64,000 nucleotides of DNA from JARRPM01 sp963792815. GTDB taxonomy: Bacteria; Pseudomonadota; Gammaproteobacteria; Pseudomonadales; Halieaceae. Within the stretch, counting starts at the first letter, position 1; each line of letters starts with the position of its first letter. This document shows, one piece after another, positions 34,463 through 43,087 of this stretch. Under the pieces are notes generated by a model. It ran no database searches. It saw only the letters and a list, made by a program, of their open reading frames with translations, and was not told the DNA's origin. Location of the stretch: NCBI GenBank assembly GCA_963792815.1, contig CAWBXR010000006.1, positions 353,483-417,482 on the forward strand, read 5' to 3'. Made by a program: the position numbers and the translations under genes.

Positions 34463-34472
34463 CTCAGTTTAC

Positions 34473-35000
34473 CTACTTCTTCTTGGCTTCTTTGCGACGA
34501 ACAAACTCGTCGGCGTAGCGAATACCTTTACCCTTGTATGGCTCCGGCGGCCGGAAACTGCGAATCTCGGCAGCCGCCTGGCCCACTGCCTGCTTGTCGA
34601 CACCGCTGACCACGATTTCGGTCTGGGTCGGCGTCTCGGCTGAAATACCTTCAGGCAGCTGGTAGTCAACCGGGTGGGAAAGACCCACTGTCAGGTTAAC
34701 GCTCTTGTTGTCGGCCTTTGCACGATAACCAACGCCATTCAGAACCAGTTTCTTCTGCCAACCTTCGCTGACGCCCTTGACCATATTGTTAAGCAGCGCA
34801 CGGGTAGTCCCGGCCATAGCCTTGAACTTGTCTCCGTCATAGCCGATGGTCAGAACGTTGTCATCCTGGCTTACCCGAATGCCCTCAGCCAACGAAAGCT
34901 GCAGCGCACCTTTACCACCCTTGACTGTAAGGTCATTGCCATCAAGCTTGACCTCTACACCACGCGGCAGTTCTACCGGATTATTTGCGACTCTAGACAT
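34473..35000 (-). CDS. rplF: 50S ribosomal protein L6
   Basis: The 175-residue protein has two copies of the L6 alpha/beta fold. The C-terminal half carries PEPYKGKGIRYADEFVRRKE, the segment that binds 23S rRNA near the sarcin-ricin loop. The start MSRVANNPVELPRGVEVKLD fits the family. It sits between rpsH and rplR in the spc operon. Confidence 0.98.
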   Translation of the reverse strand: MSRVANNPVELPRGVEVKLDGNDLTVKGGKGALQLSLAEGIRVSQDDNVLTIGYDGDKFKAMAGTTRALLNNMVKGVSEGWQKKLVLNGVGYRAKADNKSVNLTVGLSHPVDYQLPEGISAETPTQTEIVVSGVDKQAVGQAAAEIRSFRPPEPYKGKGIRYADEFVRRKEAKKK

Positions 35001-35028
35001 TTTGAATGCTCTTTAAATCAAACAACTT

Positions 35029-35424
35029 TTAGAAAACGGTGCACAAAACTTCGCCGCCGACACCGGCAGCGCGCGCCGCGCGATCAGACATAACACCCTT
35101 GGAGGTAGATACAATTGCAACCCCCAATCCGGCGCGAACAGAAGGCAGCTCGTCCTTGGCACTGTAACGCCGCAGACCCGGCCGGCTTACCCGGTCGATC
35201 TCGGCAATTACCGGCTTGCCCTGGTAGTACTTGAGTGAGATAGACAGCCTTGGCTTGCCGCCTTCATCGGAAAGCGAATAGTCGCCAACGTAGCCTTCTT
35301 CCTTCAGCACTTCCGCCACGGCGGCTTTCAGCTTCGAGCCAGGCATTTCGACACTCTTCTTGCCAGCCATCTGCGCGTTGCGTATACGGGTCAGCATATC
35401 TGACAGTGGATCTTGCATACTCAT
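35029..35424 (-). CDS. rpsH: 30S ribosomal protein S8
   Basis: The 131-residue primary 16S-binding protein begins MSMQDPLSDMLTRIRNAQMA. The rRNA-binding signature VRAGLGVAIVSTSKGVMSDR lies near the C-terminus. In enteric bacteria S8 is the translational repressor of the spc operon, acting at the start of rplE. I cannot judge by eye whether that target is conserved here. Confidence 0.98.
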   Translation of the reverse strand: MSMQDPLSDMLTRIRNAQMAGKKSVEMPGSKLKAAVAEVLKEEGYVGDYSLSDEGGKPRLSISLKYYQGKPVIAEIDRVSRPGLRRYSAKDELPSVRAGLGVAIVSTSKGVMSDRAARAAGVGGEVLCTVF

Positions 35425-35457
35425 AATCTAATTCTCTCCGTAAACCGACTGGTTCTT

Positions 35458-35763
35458 TTACCAGCTGGCCTTGACCAGGCCGGGCACATCACCGCGCATG
35501 GCGGCTTCACGCAACTTGTTTCGACACAGGCCAAACTTCCGATATACGCCGTGGGGCCTGCCAGTTACCTGGCAGCGCCTGCGACCACGCACGGGGCTGG
35601 CATCACGCGGCAGCTTTTGCATTGCGATCTGCGCATCCCACTTCTCTTCGTCAGAAGCCTTGGGATTGCTCAGGATCGCCTTGAGTGCAGCGCGCTTTCC
35701 CGCATACTTCGCCACCATACGAGCGCGCTTCTTCTCGCGCATTACCATAGATGTTTTAGCCAT
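35458..35763 (-). CDS. rpsN: 30S ribosomal protein S14 (zinc-free long form)
   Basis: At 101 residues this is the long S14 type. The zinc-binding CxxC pairs of the short form are absent: the C-terminal part has only RRRCQVTGRPHGVYRKFGLC. The conserved end AAMRGDVPGLVKASW is present. It lies between rplE and rpsH, as usual in gammaproteobacteria. Confidence 0.98.
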   Translation of the reverse strand: MAKTSMVMREKKRARMVAKYAGKRAALKAILSNPKASDEEKWDAQIAMQKLPRDASPVRGRRRCQVTGRPHGVYRKFGLCRNKLREAAMRGDVPGLVKASW

Positions 35764-35775
35764 GTATAAAGTCTC

Positions 35776-36315
35776 TTAAGCTTTCAGGGGGAAGTTGAAA
35801 GCGCGCAGCAGAGCGCGACCTTCGTCGTCCGTACGAGCGGTGGTGGTGATGGTGATGTCCATTCCACGCAGAGCATCCACCTGGTCGTAATTGATTTCAG
35901 GGAAAATAATCTGTTCGGTTACGCCCATTGCAAAGTTGCCGCGCCCGTCAAAGGATTTCGGGCTGATGCCACGAAAGTCCCTGATACGGGGAATGGCGAC
36001 ACTGATCAGTCGGTCCAGGAACTCGTACATGCGCTCGGAGCGCAGGGTCACCTTGCAACCGATCGGCCAGCCGTCACGTACCTTGAAGCCCGCGATGGAT
36101 TTGCGCGCCTTGGTCACAACTACCTTCTGACCCGAAATCTTTTCCATATCGGCAACAGCGTTCTCAAGGACTTTTTTGTCGCCCAGGGCTTCACCGACAC
36201 CCATGTTCAGGGTGATCTTGGTGATGCGTGGAACTTCCATCACGTTTGCCAGACCCAGCTCTTCTTTGAGACGGGGAGCGATTTCGCTCTTGTATTTGTC
36301 TTTCAACCTTGCCAT
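35776..36315 (-). CDS. rplE: 50S ribosomal protein L5
   Basis: The 179-residue protein binds 5S rRNA in the central protuberance and contacts P-site tRNA. Marks are VPRITKITLNMGVGEALGDK, GQKVVVTKARKSIAGFKVRD and MDITITTTARTDDEGRALLR. It follows rplX by 35 bases. Confidence 0.98.
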   Translation of the reverse strand: MARLKDKYKSEIAPRLKEELGLANVMEVPRITKITLNMGVGEALGDKKVLENAVADMEKISGQKVVVTKARKSIAGFKVRDGWPIGCKVTLRSERMYEFLDRLISVAIPRIRDFRGISPKSFDGRGNFAMGVTEQIIFPEINYDQVDALRGMDITITTTARTDDEGRALLRAFNFPLKA

Positions 36316-36350
36316 GTCTAATCCCTGCTAACCCGGTCAGCCAAAAAGGC

Positions 36351-36665
36351 TCAGGAGTCAATTGCCTCGCCACTGGATTTGAAGATACGCATCTTGCGCT
36401 CCCCTTCCACCTTAAAACCCACACGATCAGCCTTGCTGCTGCCTGGGTTGAAAATCGCCACGTTGGAAACCTGAATCGGGGCTTCCTTCTCGACGATTCC
36501 ACCTGCAACGCCCGCCTGGGGGTTCGGCTTAGTGTGCTTCTTTACCATATTGATACCGCTAACAATCAGTTTGTTGTTATCCAGTACCCTGCGGACCTTA
36601 CCGCGCTTACCCTTGTCCTTGCCGGCCAGGATAATCACTTCGTCATCGCGCTTGATCTTCAACAT
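36351..36665 (-). CDS. rplX: 50S ribosomal protein L24
   Basis: The 104-residue assembly-initiator protein has an N-terminal KOW motif (DDEVIILAGKDKGKRGKVRR) and the following NMVKKHTKPNPQAGVAGGIV. It binds 23S rRNA domain I early in 50S assembly. It is the second gene of the spc set, 26 bases after rplN. Confidence 0.98.
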   Translation of the reverse strand: MLKIKRDDEVIILAGKDKGKRGKVRRVLDNNKLIVSGINMVKKHTKPNPQAGVAGGIVEKEAPIQVSNVAIFNPGSSKADRVGFKVEGERKMRIFKSSGEAIDS

Positions 36666-36691
36666 TTCCTTTCCTCTCCCTGCTGGCCGGC

Positions 36692-37060
36692 CTAGATTAC
36701 TTCCGGGGCCAGAGAAATAATCTTCATGAACTTCTCGCCACGCAACTCACGAGTCACCGGGCCAAAAATGCGTGTCCCGATAGGCGCTTGCTGGGCATTG
36801 AGCAGCACCGCCGCATTGTCATCAAACTTGATCAGCGAGCCGTCCGGGCGACGAACACCCTTGCGCGTACGAACAACCACCGCTGTCATGACCTGGCCTT
36901 TCTTGACCTTGCCACGGGGAATAGCCTCTTTGACGGAGACCTTGATAAGGTCACCAACGCGGGCATAGCGACGCTTGGATCCGCCCAGCACCTTGATGCA
37001 CATCACGCGACGGGCACCGCTGTTATCGGCTACTTCCAAATACGACTGTGTCTGAATCAT
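36692..37060 (-). CDS. rplN: 50S ribosomal protein L14
   Basis: The 122-residue beta-barrel protein at the subunit interface has MIQTQSYLEVADNSGARRVM, VGDLIKVSVKEAIPRGKVKK and the terminal SLAPEVI. It is the first gene of the classical spc operon. No clear separate promoter was found in the 40-base gap after rpsQ, so transcription probably continues from the S10 operon. Confidence 0.98.
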   Translation of the reverse strand: MIQTQSYLEVADNSGARRVMCIKVLGGSKRRYARVGDLIKVSVKEAIPRGKVKKGQVMTAVVVRTRKGVRRPDGSLIKFDDNAAVLLNAQQAPIGTRIFGPVTRELRGEKFMKIISLAPEVI

Positions 37061-37100
37061 CTTTTACTCCAAACTGCGATAAATACAGCTAAGCCTGCGC

Positions 37101-37367
37101 TTAAACCTGGGCGGCACTCTCTACCACTTCCAGCAGCTTCCAGGACTTACTCTTGGAAATTGGCCGGGTTTCGGCAACAGTGACGGTATCGCCAATGCTG
37201 CACTGGTTGTTCTCGTCATGTGCGTGGATCTTGGATGAACGAGTAATGTACTTGCCGTAGACAGGGTGCTTCACCCGGCGCTCCAGCAATACAGTGATCG
37301 TCTTGTCCATTTTGTTGCTGACAACCTTGCCAGTAACAATCCGTGTACGCTTCTCTGCAGCTGCCAT
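37101..37367 (-). CDS. rpsQ: 30S ribosomal protein S17
   Basis: From the ATG at 37367 the OB-fold protein has 88 residues (MAAAEKRTRIVTGKVVSNKM). A TTG two codons upstream is a less likely start. The conserved ITRSSKIHAHDENNQCSIGD and GDTVTVAETRPISKSKSW are present. It is the last gene of the S10 operon. Confidence 0.97.
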   Translation of the reverse strand: MAAAEKRTRIVTGKVVSNKMDKTITVLLERRVKHPVYGKYITRSSKIHAHDENNQCSIGDTVTVAETRPISKSKSWKLLEVVESAAQV

Positions 37368-37369
37368 TC

Positions 37370-37564
37370 TCAATTACCTGCCTTCTCGTTGAGTACGGTC
37401 TTCACGCGTGCTATGTCGCGCTGGTTCTGTTTCAGCAAATGCGTCTGGCCCAACTGACCAGTTGACTTCTGCATGCGCAACTTGAACTGCTCTTCACGCA
37501 GGGTGAGCAGTGTCTTGTTCAGGTCCTCAGGGGACTTTTCACGCAATTCAATCGCTTTCATCAC
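37370..37564 (-). CDS. rpmC: 50S ribosomal protein L29
   Basis: This 64-residue helical protein beside the exit tunnel reads MMKAIELREKSPEDLNKTL, with QFKLRMQKSTGQLGQTHLLK and a C-terminal basic helix. The two tandem ATG codons overlap the rplP stop, which implies translational coupling. With L23 it forms the docking area for trigger factor and SRP. Confidence 0.97.
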   Translation of the reverse strand: MMKAIELREKSPEDLNKTLLTLREEQFKLRMQKSTGQLGQTHLLKQNQRDIARVKTVLNEKAGN

Positions 37565-37974
37565 ATCACCGACCGTTTAACAAATGTTGTGGCAAGCGGA
37601 ATCTTGGCAGCAGCCAGGGCAAATGCTTCTCGCGCCAGCTCCTCGGTCACACCCTGCACTTCGTAAAGCACCTTGCCGGGCTGAACCTGGGCCACCCAGT
37701 ATTCAACGTTACCCTTACCTTTACCCTGACGTACTTCCAACGGCTTCCCGGTGATAGGCTTGTCAGGAAAAACCCTGATCCAGATCTTTCCGCCACGCTT
37801 GATGTGGCGCGTCATCGCCCGACGAGCAGCTTCGATCTGGCGCGCAGTCAGGCGACCACGCCCAACAGCCTTCAGACCGTACTCGCCGAAACTTACCTTA
37901 CTGCCACGATGGGCCAGACCGCGGTTGCGGCCCTTCATCGCCTTGCGAAATTTTGTACGCTTTGGTTGAAGCAT
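37561..37974 (-). CDS. rplP: 50S ribosomal protein L16
   Basis: The 137-residue protein organises the A-site side of the 50S subunit. It has RTKFRKAMKGRNRGLAHRGS near the start and KPLEVRQGKGKGNVEYWVAQ. In E. coli the Arg in EVR is hydroxylated by a dioxygenase; that Arg is conserved, while the following Met is Gln here. It lies between rpsC and rpmC. Confidence 0.98.
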   Translation of the reverse strand: MLQPKRTKFRKAMKGRNRGLAHRGSKVSFGEYGLKAVGRGRLTARQIEAARRAMTRHIKRGGKIWIRVFPDKPITGKPLEVRQGKGKGNVEYWVAQVQPGKVLYEVQGVTEELAREAFALAAAKIPLATTFVKRSVM

Positions 37975-37985
37975 CTGCGTAACCC

Positions 37986-38657
37986 TTAATTAGTTGCTGT
38001 CTTCTTGGCGCCATCGGACGAAGTTTCAGTGCCGATAACCTCGCCTTTGAAAATCCAAACCTTTACACCCAGGATGCCGTAGGTGGTAACCGCTTCATAT
38101 GTCGCGTAGTCAATATCGGCGCGCAGTGTGTGCAGCGGAACCCGGCCCTCGCGGTACCATTCCGTACGGGCAATCTCAGCCCCGCCCAGACGACCGCCAA
38201 TCTGTACCTTTACACCCTCCGCACCCTGGCGCATGGCGTTCTGTACAACGCGCTTCATGGCACGGCGAAACATCACGCGACGCTCAAGCTGCTGGGCGAC
38301 ATTCTGCGCAACCAGCTTGGCATCCAGGTCCGGCTTGCGGATCTCCTCGATGTTGATGTGCACGGGCACACCCATTTTCTCGGTGAGGGTCTTGCGCAGG
38401 CTATCCACATCCTCACCCTTCTTGCCGATTACAATACCGGGCCTGGCGGTGTGGATCGTAATGCGTGCGGTCTGCGCCGGACGCTCAATCACTACACGAC
38501 TGACGGAGGCGTTCTCGAGCTTTTTCTCGATGAATGCACGCACTTCCAAGTCATTGATCAACTGCTTGGGGTAGTTCTTGCTGTCTGCATACCAGATTGA
38601 GGTATGGTCCTTGACTATACCTAACCGAATGCCGACCGGATTTACTTTCTGACCCAT
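37986..38657 (-). CDS. rpsC: 30S ribosomal protein S3
   Basis: The 223-residue protein has a KH domain with the GxxG loop in RPGIVIGKKGEDVDSLRK and the C-terminal S3 domain (GAEGVKVQIGGRLGGAEIAR, then VKVWIFKGEVIG). It lines the mRNA entry channel and shares in the ribosomal helicase. It lies between rplV and rplP in the S10 order. Confidence 0.99.
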   Translation of the reverse strand: MGQKVNPVGIRLGIVKDHTSIWYADSKNYPKQLINDLEVRAFIEKKLENASVSRVVIERPAQTARITIHTARPGIVIGKKGEDVDSLRKTLTEKMGVPVHINIEEIRKPDLDAKLVAQNVAQQLERRVMFRRAMKRVVQNAMRQGAEGVKVQIGGRLGGAEIARTEWYREGRVPLHTLRADIDYATYEAVTTYGILGVKVWIFKGEVIGTETSSDGAKKTATN

Positions 38658-38675
38658 GTGGTCTGTCTCCTAAAC

Positions 38676-39014
38676 TTAGCCTTCGCCGTCTGCAACTTTC
38701 ACGGTGATATGACAGCTGCGCTTGAAAATGCGATCTGCACGACCCTTGGCACGGGGGCGCAGGCGCTTCATTGTCATACCTTCATCTACGAAGATGCTGG
38801 ATATTTTCAGTTCATCCACATCCGCACCTTCGTTGTTCTCAGCATTGGCGATTGCAGAGTCAAGGATCTTCTTGACGATATGCGCTGCCTTCTTCGGGCT
38901 GAATTCGAGCAGGCTCAGGGCCTCCTCCACGGGCTTGCCACGCACCTGGTCTGCGACCAGGCGAGCTTTTTGCGCGGAGATCCGCGCGCCCTTCAATCTT
39001 GCTGCAACTTCCAT
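38676..39014 (-). CDS. rplV: 50S ribosomal protein L22
   Basis: The 112-residue protein lines the exit tunnel. Its extended hairpin is visible as DEGMTMKRLRPRAKGRADRI, the loop where macrolide-resistance changes occur; nothing unusual is seen there. The N-terminal part has ARISAQKARLVADQVRGKPV. Confidence 0.98.
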   Translation of the reverse strand: MEVAARLKGARISAQKARLVADQVRGKPVEEALSLLEFSPKKAAHIVKKILDSAIANAENNEGADVDELKISSIFVDEGMTMKRLRPRAKGRADRIFKRSCHITVKVADGEG

Positions 39015-39041
39015 TTCCTTAACCTCGCTACAGGCAAGCGC

Positions 39042-39317
39042 TTAGCGCTTGGCCTTCTTGTCCACGATATGGCCCTTGAAAGTGCGTGTCGCCGCAAATT
39101 CACCCAGCTTGTGACCTACCATGTCCTCATTGACCAGAACCGGCACATGCTGGCGGCCATTGTGAACGGCGATGGTCAGGCCAACCATATCCGGCGATAC
39201 CATCGAGCGACGCGACCAGGTCTTGATCGGACGGCGATCGTTGCTCTCAATCGCGGCTTCGATTTTCTTCATCAGGTGAAGGTCTATAAAAGGACCTTTC
39301 TTCAGTGAACGCGGCAC
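39042..39317 (-). CDS. rpsS: 30S ribosomal protein S19
   Basis: The 91-residue head protein begins MPRSLKKGPFIDLHLMKKIE and has TWSRRSMVSPDMVGLTIAVH and HKLGEFAATRTFKGHIVDKK. It forms a complex with S13 near A-site tRNA. It lies between rplB and rplV. Confidence 0.99.
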   Translation of the reverse strand: MPRSLKKGPFIDLHLMKKIEAAIESNDRRPIKTWSRRSMVSPDMVGLTIAVHNGRQHVPVLVNEDMVGHKLGEFAATRTFKGHIVDKKAKR

Positions 39318-39355
39318 AATCTCTTCCTCTAATCTCTGGGGTCTATTGACCGAAT

Positions 39356-40183
39356 TTACTTCTTACCACGGCGGCGTACGATCAGGTTATTGGTACGCTT
39401 GTTCTTGCGTGTCTTGTAACCCTTGGTAGGCGTGCCCCAGGGGCTCACCGGGTGACGACCACCTGAGGTGCGGCCTTCACCACCACCATGCGGGTGATCC
39501 ACGGGGTTCATAGCCACACCGCGAACCGTCGGGCGCACACCGCGCCAGCGGGCTGCGCCGGCTTTACCCAGTTTCTTCAGGCTGTGCTCCGAATTGGATA
39601 CTTCGCCCAGGGTGGCACGACAATCGGACAGTACCTTGCGCATCTCGCCGGAGCGCAGACGCAGTGTTGCGTACTGGCCCTCGCGGGCAACTACCTGTAC
39701 CGAGGTACCAGCGGAACGGGCCAGCTGTGCACCCTTGCCAGGCTTCAACTCGATGGCATGCACCGTTGACCCGACCGGGATGTTGCGCAGAGGCAGGCAG
39801 TTTCCAGCCTTGATCGGCGCAGCCGAACCCGATTGCAGCACATCGCCAGCCTGTACGCCCTTGGGTGCGATGATGTAGCGTCGCTCACCATCGGCAAACA
39901 GCAGCAGTGCAATATGGGCGGTACGGTTGGGGTCGTACTCAATACGCTCAACCTTGGCCGGGATCCCATCCTTGACGCGCTTGAAATCGATGACGCGGTA
40001 ATGCTGCTTGTGGCCGCCACCGATGTGCCGCGTGGTAATCCGGCCATTGTTGTTGCGACCACCATTCCTGGTTTGCGTCTCCAGCAGGGGGCGGTAAGGC
40101 GCACCCTTGTGCAGACCTTCACTGGTCACACGGACGACGTGACGACGGCCGGGTGAAGTGGGCTTGCTTGTTAAAACTGCCAT
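39356..40183 (-). CDS. rplB: 50S ribosomal protein L2
   Basis: The 275-residue protein is needed for subunit joining and peptidyl transfer. The conserved C-terminal block VAMNPVDHPHGGGEGRTSGG holds the functionally important histidine. The SH3-like core has GAQLARSAGTSVQVVAREGQ, and the tail is strongly basic. It lies between rplW and rpsS. Confidence 0.99.
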   Translation of the reverse strand: MAVLTSKPTSPGRRHVVRVTSEGLHKGAPYRPLLETQTRNGGRNNNGRITTRHIGGGHKQHYRVIDFKRVKDGIPAKVERIEYDPNRTAHIALLLFADGERRYIIAPKGVQAGDVLQSGSAAPIKAGNCLPLRNIPVGSTVHAIELKPGKGAQLARSAGTSVQVVAREGQYATLRLRSGEMRKVLSDCRATLGEVSNSEHSLKKLGKAGAARWRGVRPTVRGVAMNPVDHPHGGGEGRTSGGRHPVSPWGTPTKGYKTRKNKRTNNLIVRRRGKK

Positions 40184-40197
40184 CTCGAAGCTACTCC

Positions 40198-40494
40198 TTA
40201 TTCGACCGACGTGAAGTCGATGTCCTGGCCCTGCTGCAGCCGGACATACGCCTTCTTCCAGGTAGTCCTGGCGCTCAAGCCGTGCTTGTTCCGCTTGACC
40301 TTACCCTTCACCCGCAAGGTGCGTACATTGTCGACCTTGACCTTAAACAGCTGCTCTACCGACTTCTTGATCTCGGATTTGGTGGCATTGAGGGCCACCT
40401 TGAACACGTACTGGTTGTTCAAATCAGCCGCAATTGCAGCTTTTTCAGAAACGTGTGGACTTTCCAGTACCTGAAAAATGCGCTCCTGGTTCAT
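40198..40494 (-). CDS. rplW: 50S ribosomal protein L23
   Basis: The 98-residue protein at the exit tunnel carries ESPHVSEKAAIAADLNNQYV and IKKSVEQLFKVKVDNVRTLR, the main trigger-factor and SRP contact. Its start overlaps the rplD stop by four bases, suggesting coupling. The tunnel-reaching loop is typical of gammaproteobacteria. Confidence 0.98.
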   Translation of the reverse strand: MNQERIFQVLESPHVSEKAAIAADLNNQYVFKVALNATKSEIKKSVEQLFKVKVDNVRTLRVKGKVKRNKHGLSARTTWKKAYVRLQQGQDIDFTSVE

Positions 40495-41108
40495 CCCAGC
40501 ATCTCCTCAAACTTCTTCACCGCATCCACGGTGATCATCACTTTCTCGTGACCGATCAGGCTGACCGGATCGATGCCATCGACATCGCGCACATCAACCT
40601 TGTGCAGGTTACGCGCCGCCAGGTAGAGGTTTTCACCCACCTCGGCAGACACTATCAGCACGCTGTCCAGGCCGTATTCGCCCAGCTGCTGCGCCAGCAA
40701 CTTGGTTTTCGGCGCCTCCAGCTCCAGGCTCTCTACCACCACCAGACGATCCTGGCGCGCCAGCTCCGACATAATGGAGCGCAGGGCCGCACGATACATC
40801 TTGCGGTTGACCTTCTGGCTGTGGTCCTGCGGACGGGCCGCAAACGTAACGCCACCACTGCGCCAGATCGGCGACCGAATGGTTCCCGCACGGGCGCGAC
40901 CGGAGCCTTTCTGGCGCCAGGGCTTCTTGCCGCCGCCGGCTACTTCTGACCGGGTTTTCTGGGCGCGAGTACCCTGGCGTGCACCTGCCATATAGGCGGT
41001 AACCACCTGATGGACCAGGTCTTCATTGTATTCGCGTGCAAAGGCGACATCAGAGACAGACACGGTGCCTGCCGCGGCGTTACCCGGCTTTAATACACTC
41101 AATTCCAC
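40491..41108 (-). CDS. rplD: 50S ribosomal protein L4
   Basis: The 205-residue protein has a tunnel-lining loop (RSEVAGGGKKPWRQKGSGRA, then GTIRSPIWRSGG) and a C-terminal globular domain. In enteric bacteria L4 represses its own S10 operon at the leader; the leader here (42199-42260) is short, about 60 bases, so the full enteric mechanism may not apply. The usual macrolide-resistance positions look wild type. Confidence 0.98.
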   Translation of the reverse strand: MELSVLKPGNAAAGTVSVSDVAFAREYNEDLVHQVVTAYMAGARQGTRAQKTRSEVAGGGKKPWRQKGSGRARAGTIRSPIWRSGGVTFAARPQDHSQKVNRKMYRAALRSIMSELARQDRLVVVESLELEAPKTKLLAQQLGEYGLDSVLIVSAEVGENLYLAARNLHKVDVRDVDGIDPVSLIGHEKVMITVDAVKKFEEMLG

Positions 41109-41126
41109 GTTAGAGACCCCCTAACC

Positions 41127-41762
41127 TTATGCCTTGACCGTGGGACGTACGACTACGTTCCCACCGGGTGCGCCTGGTACTGCGCCCTTTATGAGCAGCA
41201 GATTGCGCTCAGCATCAACACGGACAATCTCCAGCCCCTGGGTGGTGACATTCCTCGCACCCATGTGGCCTGCCATTTTCTTGCCCTTGAATACCCGGCC
41301 AGGTGACTGGTTCTGGCCGATGGAGCCCGGGGCACGATGCGACAAGGAGTTACCGTGGGTAGCATCCTGCATCTTGAAATTCCAGCGCTTGACGCCGCCC
41401 TGGAAGCCCTTACCCTTGGACTGACCCGCCACATCGACGATCTGGCCAGCCTGGAAGCGCTCAACTGTCAGCTCGGAGCCAACCTCAGGCGCCTCATCGG
41501 ACTCCTCAAGACGGAACTCCCACAAACCGGACCCGGCCTCCACACCCGCTTTCGCGAAGTGGCCTGCCTCGGCCTTGCTTACCCTGGAGGCCTTGCGGTT
41601 GCCCGCCGTGACCTGGATTGCCCGATAGCCATCGCCTTCGAGCTCTTTGATCTGAGTAACGCGGTTTGGAGAAATCTCCACTACGGTCACTGGAATGGAT
41701 ACGCCGTCTTCGGTAAAAACACGAGTCATACCGGACTTACGGCCGACTAAGCCAATAGCCAT
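41127..41762 (-). CDS. rplC: 50S ribosomal protein L3
   Basis: The 211-residue early-assembly protein begins MAIGLVGRKSGMTRVFTEDG. The extension that reaches the peptidyl-transferase centre is GNSLSHRAPGSIGQNQSPGR; its glutamine in GQNQ is the one methylated by PrmB in E. coli. It lies 124 bases after rpsJ, a long gap for this operon, in which I see no gene. Confidence 0.98.
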   Translation of the reverse strand: MAIGLVGRKSGMTRVFTEDGVSIPVTVVEISPNRVTQIKELEGDGYRAIQVTAGNRKASRVSKAEAGHFAKAGVEAGSGLWEFRLEESDEAPEVGSELTVERFQAGQIVDVAGQSKGKGFQGGVKRWNFKMQDATHGNSLSHRAPGSIGQNQSPGRVFKGKKMAGHMGARNVTTQGLEIVRVDAERNLLLIKGAVPGAPGGNVVVRPTVKA

Positions 41763-41886
41763 TTTGCTAACCTCTCAGTGTACGGGGCTATACCCTCTAT
41801 GGCCGCCCCCCAAGGTTTAACTTCAGCGGGGCGTTACACCACCCGCGGCACCCGCCGCGGGCAGGTCTTGCTACGATTTTTTGTAG

Positions 41887-42198
41887 TTAACCAAGACTAA
41901 TTTGTACTTCGACACCTGCTGCCAGGTCTAACTTCATCAGGGCGTCAACGGTCTTCTCCGTCGGCTCCACGATGTCCAACAAACGCTTGTGGGTACGAAT
42001 TTCGTACTGATCACGAGCATCCTTGTTCACGTGCGGGGAAATCAGCACGGTGAATCTTTCCTTCCGGGTCGGAAGTGGGATCGGGCCTTTGACCTGGGCA
42101 CCTGTGCGGCGCGCCGTTTCCACGATCTCCTGGGTAGACGAATCTATCAGGCGATGGTCAAAAGCTTTAAGGCGAATTCGAATGCGCTGACTCTGCAT
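41887..42198 (-). CDS. rpsJ: 30S ribosomal protein S10 / NusE
   Basis: The 103-residue protein reads MQSQRIRIRLKAFDHRLIDS and holds the conserved PLPTRKERFTVLISPHVNKD and YEIRTHKRLLDIVEPTEKTV. As NusE it also pairs with NusB in antitermination and can link RNA polymerase to the ribosome through NusG. It is the first gene of the S10 operon, about 60 bases from a strong promoter. Confidence 0.99.
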   Translation of the reverse strand: MQSQRIRIRLKAFDHRLIDSSTQEIVETARRTGAQVKGPIPLPTRKERFTVLISPHVNKDARDQYEIRTHKRLLDIVEPTEKTVDALMKLDLAAGVEVQISLG

Positions 42199-42265
42199 CA
42201 GACCTAACTCCAGTCAATAAAAAACCAGGGACCCGCCATGGAGTCCCCCGAAAAAAGGAACGCGA

Positions 42266-42294
42266 ATTCTAAAGACGGCCCACTCTGCTGTCAA
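42266..42294 (-). promoter_or_regulatory. Predicted S10-operon promoter
   Basis: On the minus strand a perfect -35 TTGACA (42289-42294), 17 bp, TAGAAT (42266-42271), then TCGCG. The leader holds a GGGAC/GTCCC hairpin at 42224-42245. The pattern matches the str and alpha promoters in this window. Confidence 0.8.
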
Positions 42295-42348
42295 GCAGGG
42301 TTTATGAATTATTTCTATGGAGAGCTGGCAGGGACCGGCGGGGCGCCT

Positions 42349-42663
42349 TCAGCGGGCACAGCTGACACAGCGGGTAGCCTCGGGGACCACCTGCAGCCTG
42401 GCCTCACCTATATCCTCGCCGCAATTCTCACAAACGCCGTAGGTACCATCCGCGATTCGCTCGAGAGCGGCAGCTACCGTCCGGATTGACAGGGCCGTCT
42501 CATTGCCGATGGCATCGACGACCTCGTCGTTCTCCCGCTCCTGCGCCTGCTCGGCGGAGTCCCCGGAGTGCTCCCGGGTAACGTCTTTCTTGATGCTGGC
42601 AAGCCGGGCCTGCAAGGTCGCAAGCCGCTCCTCCAACTGCTTTTTGAGCGCGTCATTGCTCAT
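42349..42663 (-). CDS. DksA/TraR-type C4 zinc-finger protein
   Basis: From the ATG of MSNDALKKQLEERL the protein has 104 residues, shorter than true DksA (about 150). A coiled-coil N-terminal half with acidic residues leads to the C4 zinc finger GVCENCGEDIGEARL ... TRCVSC, spaced C-x2-C-x17-C-x2-C. Small DksA/TraR-like proteins can bind the RNA polymerase secondary channel, but this one may have another role. It lies 5 bases after the DUF465 gene, and both are inserted between tufA and rpsJ. Confidence 0.88.
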   Translation of the reverse strand: MSNDALKKQLEERLATLQARLASIKKDVTREHSGDSAEQAQERENDEVVDAIGNETALSIRTVAAALERIADGTYGVCENCGEDIGEARLQVVPEATRCVSCAR

Positions 42664-42668
42664 CTGTA

Positions 42669-42911
42669 TCAAGCCGTCGCCGTCAGCATTCTATACAGCT
42701 CGTCCTTGAGACGAACCCGCCTTACCTTAGCCTCCTCCTCCGTATGGGTGGCTACCGGCGTGACCTCGTTCTCCATATTCTCGATCTCACGTGTGAGCTC
42801 ATGGTAGGCATCAAACAGGCGACGAAAATGCGCATCGCCGACTTTCAGGGCGTGAATCCGGTCTTTCAACTCGGGCAGCTCGTGGACCAGGTCATGGTGT
42901 TCTACAGACAT
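42669..42911 (-). CDS. DUF465 (YdcH-like) small protein
   Basis: The 80-residue protein reads MSVEHHDLVHELPELKDRIH, then FRRLFDAYHELTREIENMEN and the C-terminal VRRVRLKDELYRMLTATA. These are the HxL-E-x-P and KxxRLxLKDE patterns of DUF465. It is predicted to be an all-helical hairpin of unknown function. It forms a two-gene unit with the zinc-finger gene that follows. It is transcribed away from the TM2 gene on the other strand. Confidence 0.88.
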   Translation of the reverse strand: MSVEHHDLVHELPELKDRIHALKVGDAHFRRLFDAYHELTREIENMENEVTPVATHTEEEAKVRRVRLKDELYRMLTATA

Positions 42912-43087
42912 AATGCTTCCTTAATTCAATGGGTTGACCAACAGTACCAGCTTATCCGGAATGGCCCCCAAGACCATGATCCAGGTCAGCTTTGACTACT
43001 GCGAGTGGAATATTAAGAGCTTGACGAAGTTTGTTCCAGCTCGGAAGATGGCCTGACTGATCTTTTCCTTTCCGAAGGGCTGCCCGG